10,496 nt of DNA from CAYTZA01 sp964442365 (lineage in GTDB: Bacteria > Patescibacteriota > Minisyncoccia > Phycocordibacterales > DAORIS01): NCBI GenBank assembly GCA_964442365.1, contig CAYTZA010000021.1:1-10496 (forward strand). Direction: 5' to 3'. Shown here one piece after another: positions 4,127-10,496 of the stretch. Position 1 is the first letter of the stretch. Each line of letters starts with the position of its first letter. The translations under genes and the position numbers were made by a program. The notes under the pieces are model-generated. The model ran no database searches. It was not told where the DNA came from and saw only the letters and a list, made by a program, of their open reading frames with translations.

Positions 4127-4947
4127 GGTAATAATGTTCTTTCTTTATAATACATCTTATTGCCAAAGCGTAGATCGATATATTCAATACTTCCTGCAGA
4201 TAATTTCTTTTTAAAACTATTATCCTCCACAAGAGCAATCAGACGTTCTTCCAGCTTATCCATATCCATACCAAAAGCAAGTACAAGACGCGGTGAAGAC
4301 GTTCCTGTTTCCATAGTAATATCACCTTGTCCTGAAACTTCTATATATGTTGGAGAAAGTTTAACTTCAGCAAGAATTGGTAATAAATCCATAAAATCAC
4401 GAAAATATCCTTCATCGGCAATACGTTCACCAATACCAAAAGAAGACGATGTGGCAGTATAAATAAAAGATGGAGTCGAAGAAGATATACCTAAACGATA
4501 TCCTAAACCAGTTTCATCAAGTAAAAGACACTGATCTTTAAAACACCATGAAGCAACTGGCGTACGTTCAACAATATCAATCAAAACAGTATTCATATTT
4601 TGAAGATGCACAGAAACGTCTTTGACCGACAAACCATACGAAAGCACTTGTGCAAGAAGCATTTCGCGTGGATATGTCAGAGCTGTCCTTCGTGAAAAAA
4701 ACCATACAATTGGTTTATTCATAACCTCTATAGCAGAAGAAGAAATCATGCCTCCCGGCAGGGTTAAATCCCCTTTTACTTTTACATTATATATTTGAAA
4801 AACGTCTAGATATGATATCCAAGATATACCAGCAAAAAGTAAGACCGGTATAGAACACAATACGCTAGTTATAAAAAATACCTTGCGACGCTTACGAATA
4901 CGAAGTGACTTCGATTGAAGAGAATTCTCTTTTCGTATTATTTTCAT
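4123..4947 (-). CDS. ftsQ: FtsQ/DivIB-like cell division protein
   Basis: The protein has 274 residues and is a bitopic membrane protein: a basic cytoplasmic N-terminus (RIRKRRK at 16-22), one membrane segment (about 23-46), then an extracytoplasmic POTRA-like domain (about 50-126, entered by IYNVKVKGDLTLPGG). After it come ERTPVASW (127-134) and LLLDETGLGY (141-150), matching the FtsQ pattern in which a conserved E-R-x-P-x-A is followed by a D-x-x-G turn, and a terminal YIDLRFGNKMYYK (256-268). FtsQ links the FtsB/FtsL complex to later divisome parts. Primary sequence is weakly conserved in this family, so the call rests on architecture plus these motifs. The start overlaps the serS stop as ATGA, with AGGAG (4958-4962) 10 bases upstream inside serS. 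Pairing with serS rather than the mur/fts cluster is unusual for model bacteria. Confidence 0.87.
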   Translation of the reverse strand: MKIIRKENSLQSKSLRIRKRRKVFFITSVLCSIPVLLFAGISWISYLDVFQIYNVKVKGDLTLPGGMISSSAIEVMNKPIVWFFSRRTALTYPREMLLAQVLSYGLSVKDVSVHLQNMNTVLIDIVERTPVASWCFKDQCLLLDETGLGYRLGISSSTPSFIYTATSSSFGIGERIADEGYFRDFMDLLPILAEVKLSPTYIEVSGQGDITMETGTSSPRLVLAFGMDMDKLEERLIALVEDNSFKKKLSAGSIEYIDLRFGNKMYYKERTLLP

Positions 4948-6206
4948 TTTACTATCTCTCCTATACCCATATATGGTACGAGTACTTCAGGCACAGCGAT
5001 AGTACCATCGGGACGCTGATAATTTTCAACAATACATGCAAGCAAACGTGGAGTAGCAACAAGAGTATTGTTTAAAGAGTGAGCATAGTGCAAAACACCT
5101 TCGCTATCTTTATATCGAATATTGAGTCGACGAGTCTGAAAATCATGAAAATATGAAGCCGAATGTGTCTCACGATATTTTTGTTGCGAAGGCATCCACA
5201 CTTCTATGTCATATTTTTTAACCTGACCAAGACCGAGATCTCCCCCACAGTTTACTACTACACGATATGGTAGTTTAAGAGCTTGCAAAAGCTCCTCTAC
5301 GTTGCGTGTGAGTTCTTCATGTAGAGCAACTGATTGTTCATGACTTGCTTCACAAAGTACCACTTGTTCGAGCTTGAAAAATTCGTGTACTCGTATAAGT
5401 CCTTTTACATCTTTACTATGACTTCCCGCTTCACGCCTAAAACAAGGAGAAAAAGCTAACATCTTTTTAGGAAGACCAGCAAGATCTAAAACTTCATTAC
5501 TGTGATATGCCATAGTAGCAACTTCTCCAGTACCAGCGAGATAATCACCATCTTGAGTTTTATACAAATCATCTTCTCCTTGCGGAAGATATCCTGTACC
5601 AAAAAGTGTTTGTCGATTAACGAGAGATGGTACGATCATAGGAGAGAAACCTTTTTTAACTAAAGCCTGAAGAAAATATTGCCATAAAGCAAATTCCAAA
5701 AGCGCTCCTGCGTTTTTCAAAAAGTATCCACGAAAACCTGAAACTTTTGCTCCACGTTCAAAATCAACCATGTCGAGAGCTTCCATGAGAGTAATATGAT
5801 CTTTAGGATTTGGAAGTGTTGTTTTCTCTCCCCATGCTCGTATTTCAAGATTTTGTTCGTCACTATCACCTTCAGGTACTGATATATCAGGAATATTTGG
5901 CACAGTAAGCATAAGAGCTTGCCAATCATGCATAATCTTTTTATGCTCTTCTTCAAGTTTTTTGAGCTCGGTTTTCAAAGATTGCATATCACTAACCAAA
6001 CGCACTCTTTCTTCTCCAGACGTGGCAGTGACTATTTTATCGTTATAACTGTTTTGAAGCGCTCTTTTTTTCTCTATATCAGCCAAAAGTGTTCGTCGAG
6101 TATCATCAAGGGCTAAAAGTGCATCAACATCAAAATCAATATGCTTTTTGCGAGCACCCTCTTTAATAACTTCTTTATGTTCCTTTATGAATCTTATATC
6201 AAGCAT
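4944..6206 (-). CDS. serS: Seryl-tRNA synthetase
   Basis: The 420-residue class II enzyme charges tRNA-Ser (and tRNA-Sec where present) with serine. The N-terminal helical arm is seen as a heptad-like Lys/Glu/Leu-rich stretch (about 30-100) that grips the long variable arm of tRNA-Ser. The catalytic core holds motif 1 (FSPMIVPSLVN, 187-197), the TxE serine/ATP segment (AGTGE, 224-228), motif 2 (FSPCFRREAGSHSKDVKG then RVHEFFKLEQV, 252-282), DFQTRRLNIRY (355-365) and motif 3 ending in ATPRLLACIVENYQ with Arg387. Motif 3 reads LNNTLVATPR instead of the LNGSGLAVGR form of E. coli-type enzymes, and the CSNC segment is absent before DFQ. The length is normal and the gene intact. It leads the serS-ftsQ-dus operon, has no SD, and an extended -10 lies just upstream, so translation may be leaderless. 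Confidence 0.97.
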   Translation of the reverse strand: MLDIRFIKEHKEVIKEGARKKHIDFDVDALLALDDTRRTLLADIEKKRALQNSYNDKIVTATSGEERVRLVSDMQSLKTELKKLEEEHKKIMHDWQALMLTVPNIPDISVPEGDSDEQNLEIRAWGEKTTLPNPKDHITLMEALDMVDFERGAKVSGFRGYFLKNAGALLEFALWQYFLQALVKKGFSPMIVPSLVNRQTLFGTGYLPQGEDDLYKTQDGDYLAGTGEVATMAYHSNEVLDLAGLPKKMLAFSPCFRREAGSHSKDVKGLIRVHEFFKLEQVVLCEASHEQSVALHEELTRNVEELLQALKLPYRVVVNCGGDLGLGQVKKYDIEVWMPSQQKYRETHSASYFHDFQTRRLNIRYKDSEGVLHYAHSLNNTLVATPRLLACIVENYQRPDGTIAVPEVLVPYMGIGEIVK

Positions 6207-6216
6207 TTATTAAATA

Positions 6217-6225
6217 ATCATACCA
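6217..6225 (-). promoter_or_regulatory. Extended -10 promoter of serS-ftsQ-dus
   Basis: TGGTATGAT on the minus strand (TGnTATnnT) in the 38-base gap between the divergent serS and dprA starts. The -10 ends 10 bases before the serS ATG, so the leader would be only a few bases. No good -35 is needed for this promoter type and none is seen. For dprA, CATAAT (6232-6237) on the plus strand is a possible but weaker -10. Confidence 0.55.
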
Positions 6226-6244
6226 GATATGCATAATAAACGGT

Positions 6245-7108
6245 ATGGATATACAAATAATACAAAAAGAATATTGGCCAGTACAACTTACTCACATACC
6301 AGACCCACCACAACAACTATATATACGAGGGACCATACCCGATCCAGATCAATACTATATATGTATAGTTGGTACAAGAAAAGCTTCAACATACGGCAAA
6401 GACATATGCCGTGAACTCATAACAGGCCTACAAGGATATCCAGTTACGATTGTTTCTGGTCTTGCTCTTGGTATAGATACATGTGCGCATCGTACTGCTT
6501 TAGATTGTGGTTTGACCACTATTGCTTTTCCAGGGTCTGGTCTAAATAGCGACATACTCTATCCACGAAATAACCATAAACTAGCAGAAGAGATAGTTTA
6601 TGCTGGTGGATGTCTTTTAAGTGAACACGCACCAAACACCATCTCTGCACCATGGATATTTCCAAAACGTAATCGTCTCATGGCTGGTCTATGCAGTATT
6701 ACCATCGTAATCGAAGCCTCTCTTGATTCTGGAAGTCTCATAACTGCTACATATGCACAAAAATACAAAAAAATTGTCGGGGCAGTACCAGGATCGATAC
6801 ATTCTTTTTTCTCTATAGGACCGCATGCACTACTTCGCCAGGGCGCTATTGTTATAGAATCTTCAGAAGATATAGTACGTGCCCTTGGTCTAAATACCGT
6901 TCAGACGCAAATATCATTTGAAACACCTGAAGAAAAAAATATACTAGAGATACTCACAACACCTCGGACAAAAGACGAATTGTCAGTATCAACGGTATTA
7001 CCCATACAAACTCTTCAAATACTTTTATCACGCATGGAAATCAAAGATATGATTGAAGAAAAACATGGACGTTGGCATATCAAAGTTTGCAAAAAAAATC
7101 CTTTGTAG
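6245..7108 (+). CDS. dprA: DNA processing protein DprA
   Basis: DprA (287 residues) binds incoming single-stranded DNA during natural transformation and loads RecA. The Rossmann-like core runs from about residue 38: ICIVGTRKASTYG (39-51), TIVSGLALGIDTCAH (68-82), TIAFPGSGLNSDILYP (92-107), LLSEHAP (124-130), FPKRNRLMAGL (139-149), VIEASLDSGSLITATYA (155-171), VGAVPGS (178-184) and a GPHALLRQGA segment (192-201). Residues 228-280 look like the usual C-terminal winged helix (EEKNILEILTTPRTKDEL to GRWHIK). The first 35 residues are shorter than the N-terminal SAM-like domain of many DprA proteins. The first ten Ile codons are all ATA, typical of a strongly AT-biased genome. No SD is visible. topA follows after 17 bases, so the two are probably cotranscribed. 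Confidence 0.95.
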   Translation: MDIQIIQKEYWPVQLTHIPDPPQQLYIRGTIPDPDQYYICIVGTRKASTYGKDICRELITGLQGYPVTIVSGLALGIDTCAHRTALDCGLTTIAFPGSGLNSDILYPRNNHKLAEEIVYAGGCLLSEHAPNTISAPWIFPKRNRLMAGLCSITIVIEASLDSGSLITATYAQKYKKIVGAVPGSIHSFFSIGPHALLRQGAIVIESSEDIVRALGLNTVQTQISFETPEEKNILEILTTPRTKDELSVSTVLPIQTLQILLSRMEIKDMIEEKHGRWHIKVCKKNPL

Positions 7109-7125
7109 TAATAATGAACGCACAT

Positions 7126-9297
7126 ATGAAACTTCTCATTGTAGAATCCCCTGCCAAAGCAAAGACTATTTCACAGTATTTAGATGGTGCCTATACCGTT
7201 AAAGCGTCTGTTGGGCATATTCGTGATTTACCTAAGAGTAATAAAAAAGCAATTGATCTCGATGGCTTTGTACCACACTATGAAATCAGTAAGGGCAAAG
7301 AAGAAGTTGTACAAGAGATCAAAAGACTTGCCAAAGAAGCTACTGAAGTACTCCTTGCAACCGACCCCGACCGAGAAGGAGAAGCTATAGCTTGGCATAT
7401 AAAAGAAGCAGCAGGGATTAAAAATCCTAAACGTGTTGTCTTTCATGAAATCACCAAAGAAGCAGTTAAAGAAGCTATAAAACATCCTCGAGATATAGAC
7501 GACAATCTAAAACAAGCACAAGAAGCTCGTCGAGTTCTTGATCGTCTTGTTGGATACGATCTCTCAGGACTTATTTGGAAAAAAGTACGTTATGGACTTT
7601 CAGCCGGACGAGTACAATCTCCCGCTCTTCGTATTATTATGGAACGCGAACGTGAAATACGCGCTTTCAAATCAGAACAGTTCTGGGTATTGACTGCAGA
7701 CGTTACTACCAAAGATGGAGTGACTCTTAAACTTACTGCTGCCGAAGAACCTCGTGACCTCTCTCGTGTTACTGAAATCATTGCACATGGTAAAAAATCT
7801 CCTTGGTCTATAACTGAAGTAAAACAAACAGAAGTTAAACGTGCACCACGAGCACCGTTTACAACTTCAACCATACAACAAGCAGCTAGTACAAGACTTG
7901 GTTTTAGTCCAAGCCGTACTATGTCTATTGCTCAGCGCCTTTATGAAGCAGGACATATTACATATATGCGTACTGACAGTACAAACCTTAGTACTTTAGC
8001 CATAGGACAAATCAGTGCTCTTGTAGAGAAAAAATACGGCAAACAATATCTAGAAACTCGTGCCTGGAAAACAAAATCTAAAAATGCTCAAGAAGCTCAT
8101 GAAGCTATTCGCCCTACTCATATGGATAAACTCGGAGCAGGAGCCAACGATGAACAGAAAAAACTCTACGAACTTATATGGCGTCGTACCATGGCCTCAC
8201 AAATGTCCGATGCGGAAACTCTTCGTACAAAAATTACTGGCAGACCAACAGATACTGTAGTACCCGATTTTTCTATTACTGGTTCTGTAGTAACGTTCGA
8301 TGGCTGGCTCAAAGCTGATCCTGAAGGCACAGGAGAAGATGCTGTACTTCCTGTAGTAAAAGAAAAAGATCCACTTGATTTAGTAAAAATCGAAAGTGAA
8401 GAAAAACAAACAGAACCACCATCACGATATTCTGAAGCTGGTTTAGTTAAAGAACTCGAAAAACGTGGTATCGGACGTCCAAGTACATATGCTTCTACTA
8501 TTAAAACACTCGAAGATCGTGGTTATGTCACAAAAGAAGGACGATCTTTGAAACCGACAGATACGGGTGACGTTGTTTCGAGCTTTCTTGAAAATAATTT
8601 TAGTGATTATATAAGTGACACCTTTACTGCCACTATGGAAGATTCCCTAGACGAGATAGCCAACGGCACAAAAGAATATGCTCCAACACTCAAAGCATTT
8701 TATACGCCATTTCAAAAAGAAATAAAAATCAAAGGTAAAGAATCTGAAAAGATTACAGATCTAGGTCCTGCTCCAAAAGAATTTCTCTGTCCAATCTGTA
8801 ATAGTTCCATGGTATACAAACTTTCCCGCACTGGTAAGTTTATGAGTTGCGTAAAATTTCCTGAGTGTACTGGTGCCCGCATGGAAGATGGATCAGAAAT
8901 GCCTGAAGATCGTATTGTTGGTACAGATCCTGAAACATCACTACCTATCAAAGTTATGAACGGTCGTTTTGGACCATATGTACAAATAGGAGAAAAAGAT
9001 AAAAAGAATCCTAAACCTCGTCGTTCAAGTATACCAAAAGAGATTGATCCCTTAACTGTTACCCTCGAACAAGCCCTCACCTATCTCAGTCTTCCACGTC
9101 TTCTTGGTAATCATCCTGAAAGTGGCAAGCCTATAAGTGCAAACGTTGGACGTTTTGGTCCATATGTCGTACACGATGGAGATTTCAGATCTTTAAAAAC
9201 CGATGATGTTTACACTGTTACTCTTGATCGTGCCCTTGAAATATTGAAAGAAGAAAAGAAACGCCGTGGTTTCTTCAAGAAAAAAGCTACACAGTAA
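7126..9297 (+). CDS. topA: DNA topoisomerase I
   Basis: Type IA topoisomerase that relaxes negative supercoils. I start at 7126 (MKLLIVESPAKAK, 723 residues) because the family begins there; an ATG at 7114 adds four residues, and the frame is open upstream to 7072 inside dprA. No start has an SD. The Toprim domain carries the first Glu in IVESPAKAKT and acidic residues in ATDPDREGE (Asp80, Asp82, Glu84). AGRVQSPALRIIMERE and the catalytic tyrosine segment HITYMRTDST (Tyr280) follow, then EAHEAIRPT and GLVKELEKRGIGRPSTYA. One Cys4 zinc ribbon (Cys555, 558, 575, 581) comes next, and two C-terminal GRFGPYV repeats (613-619 and 675-681) of the Toprim C-terminal repeat type, ending in a Lys/Arg-rich tail. 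Complete and ordinary for the family. Its 3' end overlaps the convergent parB stop by 11 bp. Confidence 0.97.
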   Translation: MKLLIVESPAKAKTISQYLDGAYTVKASVGHIRDLPKSNKKAIDLDGFVPHYEISKGKEEVVQEIKRLAKEATEVLLATDPDREGEAIAWHIKEAAGIKNPKRVVFHEITKEAVKEAIKHPRDIDDNLKQAQEARRVLDRLVGYDLSGLIWKKVRYGLSAGRVQSPALRIIMEREREIRAFKSEQFWVLTADVTTKDGVTLKLTAAEEPRDLSRVTEIIAHGKKSPWSITEVKQTEVKRAPRAPFTTSTIQQAASTRLGFSPSRTMSIAQRLYEAGHITYMRTDSTNLSTLAIGQISALVEKKYGKQYLETRAWKTKSKNAQEAHEAIRPTHMDKLGAGANDEQKKLYELIWRRTMASQMSDAETLRTKITGRPTDTVVPDFSITGSVVTFDGWLKADPEGTGEDAVLPVVKEKDPLDLVKIESEEKQTEPPSRYSEAGLVKELEKRGIGRPSTYASTIKTLEDRGYVTKEGRSLKPTDTGDVVSSFLENNFSDYISDTFTATMEDSLDEIANGTKEYAPTLKAFYTPFQKEIKIKGKESEKITDLGPAPKEFLCPICNSSMVYKLSRTGKFMSCVKFPECTGARMEDGSEMPEDRIVGTDPETSLPIKVMNGRFGPYVQIGEKDKKNPKPRRSSIPKEIDPLTVTLEQALTYLSLPRLLGNHPESGKPISANVGRFGPYVVHDGDFRSLKTDDVYTVTLDRALEILKEEKKRRGFFKKKATQ

Positions 9298-10294
9298 AGT
9301 CCTTGAGGGAATATATATCTTCTGAATCTTCAGCAGCTTTGATTTCTTCAGTAGAACGATCATCAATAGCTACCTTTGGTGTAGAATTTGCTGTTGTTGT
9401 AGAGCCCGCAAACGGTGCAGAAATAGCAGTAGCAAATTTATCAAGCATAGAGGTAGGGCTCTGTTTTTTAGTCGATTGCATAACATCGAGAATACTACGA
9501 AGGTCGTCTGGTGAAAAGAAATCAATCACAATCTTGCCTCCATGTTCTTTACGTTCAATTTGTACACGAGTACCAAGAGACTCTGCTAATTTGTTTTCAA
9601 GTTCTACGATTTCTGGATCAATAGCATATTCTTTCTTACGAACTTTATCTTGAGCAATACGGCGAGAAATAGCTTCTGCTTCACGAACAGTTAGTTTCTT
9701 ATACACAATCTCTTTGAGAAGCGTTGCTTGTTCTTCAGGACGATCATTCAACATACCAAGTGGTCTTGCATGTCCTTCACTAATCTCTCCTTTTGAAAGT
9801 GCCTCGAGAATTGGAGCTGGTAAAGCAAGTAGTCGAAGACTATTAGTAACATATTCACGACTCTTACCTACTTTTTCAGCAATCTGTCCATGTTTAAATC
9901 CAAATTGCTCTACTAGTTTCTGAAATGCTCTTGCTCGATCAACAGCATTTAGATCTTCACGTTGTACGTTCTCTATGATAGCAAGCTCAAGCTTCATGAG
10001 ATCACTTTCATCACCTACTTTGATAAGTACAGGTACCTCACGAAGTCCTGCTAGTCTAGAAGCTCTCAAACGTCGCTCTCCAGCTATAAGCTCATACTCA
10101 ACACCAAGACCACCATCGGGCTTTGTGAACTCTTTACGAGTCACTACAAGAGCCTGGAGCACTCCGTACTGACGAATAGAATCAGACAAAGCTTGTAGCT
10201 GTGTTTCATCAAATTCTTTACGTGGCTGAAAAGGGTTTGGCTTGATTTTATCTACCTCTACCCAAAAAATAGCATTGTTGTAAAACTGTGACAT
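9287..10294 (-). CDS. parB: Chromosome-partitioning protein ParB
   Basis: The 335-residue ParB is a CTP-dependent DNA clamp that loads at parS and works with ParA in origin segregation. The N-terminal CTP-binding domain has NPFQPRKEFDE (20-30), the CTPase motif GERRLRASRLAGL (72-84) and ENVQREDLN (108-116). The central helix-turn-helix domain is at about 132-156 (GQIAEKVGKSREYVTNSLRLL) with the family's GHARPL (174-179). The C-terminal dimer domain is at about 229-272, ending GGKIVIDFFSPDDLRSIL. A tail of about 60 residues, rich in Ser/Thr/Ala then Asp/Glu, follows. Unusually, parA is not beside it: tRNA-Leu lies upstream and topA is convergent. No SD; TGGTAACAT ends 6 bases before the ATG, so a leaderless start is possible. 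No full consensus parS is visible in the window. Confidence 0.96.
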   Translation of the reverse strand: MSQFYNNAIFWVEVDKIKPNPFQPRKEFDETQLQALSDSIRQYGVLQALVVTRKEFTKPDGGLGVEYELIAGERRLRASRLAGLREVPVLIKVGDESDLMKLELAIIENVQREDLNAVDRARAFQKLVEQFGFKHGQIAEKVGKSREYVTNSLRLLALPAPILEALSKGEISEGHARPLGMLNDRPEEQATLLKEIVYKKLTVREAEAISRRIAQDKVRKKEYAIDPEIVELENKLAESLGTRVQIERKEHGGKIVIDFFSPDDLRSILDVMQSTKKQSPTSMLDKFATAISAPFAGSTTTANSTPKVAIDDRSTEEIKAAEDSEDIYSLKDFTV

Positions 10295-10300
10295 AAGTAC

Positions 10301-10309
10301 ATGTTACCA
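10301..10309 (-). promoter_or_regulatory. Possible extended -10 of parB
   Basis: TGGTAACAT (TGnTAnnnT) on the minus strand, 6 bases before the parB ATG, which would place the transcription start about at the A of ATG. No -35 and no SD. The rest of 10310-10362 shows only short dyads, such as CCACA/TGTGG and ACATGT words on both sides, that I cannot assign. Confidence 0.35.
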
Positions 10310-10362
10310 CACACCACGTACACGTTCCCTGTGGAATACTATTTTATATAACATGTCTTTAA

Positions 10363-10391
10363 TTGATATTTAAAGGAATTTTAAGTAGACT
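10363..10391 (+). promoter_or_regulatory. Promoter of the tRNA-Leu gene
   Basis: TTGATA (10363-10368), 17-base spacer, TAGACT (10386-10391). Transcription would start about 5 bases before the mature tRNA 5' end. Confidence 0.7.
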
Positions 10392-10402
10392 GATTAAAGA
10401 TT

Positions 10403-10486
10403 GCCGAAGTGGCGGAATTGGCAGACGCACACGACTCAAAATCGTGCGGGAGCAATCCCATGAGAGTTCGATTCTCTCCTTCGGCA
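10403..10486 (+). tRNA. tRNA-Leu (anticodon CAA)
   Basis: Type II cloverleaf of 84 bases. The acceptor stem GCCGAAG/CTTCGGC (10403-10409 with 10479-10485) is followed by discriminator A at 10486. The anticodon stem CACGA/TCGTG (10430-10434 with 10442-10446) encloses the loop CTCAAAA with anticodon CAA at 10437-10439, reading UUG. A long variable arm contains GGGA/TCCC, and the T arm is GAGAG-TTCGATT-CTCTC (10462-10478). CCA is not encoded, so the 3' end needs a CCA-adding enzyme. No intron is seen. Confidence 0.97.
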
Positions 10487-10496
10487 CAAAATTATG

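Noticed and set aside
7072..7125. Upstream topA starts at 7072 or 7114
   Set aside because: 7072 lies inside dprA and adds residues foreign to the family; 7114 is possible but adds four residues before the conserved MKLLIVESPAKAK.
1..10496. CRISPR array, insertion sequence, integrase, toxin-antitoxin pair or defence system
   Set aside because: No regularly spaced direct repeats, transposase or integrase motifs, or recognisable defence domains on either strand. The small ORFs at 1625-1723 and 2078-2215 do not look like a toxin-antitoxin pair because each has its own promoter and terminator.

Overview
Organism: the right-hand three quarters (about 2390-10496) looks like a Patescibacteria (Candidate Phyla Radiation, Parcubacteria-like) genome. 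It is AT-rich and densely packed, with start/stop overlaps, convergent genes that touch or overlap, a GlmU-type enzyme reduced to its nucleotidyltransferase domain, and housekeeping genes without Shine-Dalgarno sites. UGA is read as stop. The phylum is inferred from these traits, not proven. The left 2.3 kb is different: more GC-rich, with hardly any ATA isoleucine codons, classical SD sites, consensus sigma-70 promoters and strong U-tract terminators. It may be an acquired island, or the contig may be a chimeric assembly joined near 2330-2390.

Left region (1-2350), all read on the minus strand as four separate transcription units. (i) 1-776 is the N-terminal part of a prephenate dehydratase-prephenate dehydrogenase fusion (PheA-TyrA type) that runs off the left edge. 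It is absent from a simple closed-ORF list because its stop lies outside the window. (ii) 952-1443 encodes a small secreted protein with a C-terminal PEP-CTERM sorting signal, with its own promoter and terminator. (iii) About 1531-1850 is an orphan unit with a perfect -35/-10 pair and a terminator, holding at most a 32-residue ORF. (iv) About 1868-2349 is a second orphan unit with a near-consensus promoter, a perfect 18-bp dyad, a GC-rich 45-codon ORF with AAGGAG, a hairpin-rich tail and a terminator. Units iii and iv share a 16-of-17-base -10/start-site block. Units ii and iii end in copies of the same 58-bp terminator element.

Right region. A GlmU-type uridylyltransferase (2389-3132, plus) converges on a minus-strand operon serS-ftsQ-dus (6206 to 3134) joined by two ATGA overlaps. 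dprA (6245-7108) and topA (7126-9297) run divergently from serS on the plus strand. topA overlaps the convergent parB (10294-9287, minus) by 11 bp. A tRNA-Leu(CAA) gene with a good promoter closes the window (10403-10486).

The genes cover cell-envelope precursor supply and division (GlmU-type enzyme, FtsQ), translation (SerRS, Dus, tRNA-Leu), DNA uptake, topology and segregation (DprA, TopA, ParB), and, on the left, aromatic amino-acid synthesis plus surface protein sorting. I see no CRISPR array, insertion sequence, integrase or rRNA. The most promising undescribed material is the pair of orphan small transcription units between 1531 and 2349.
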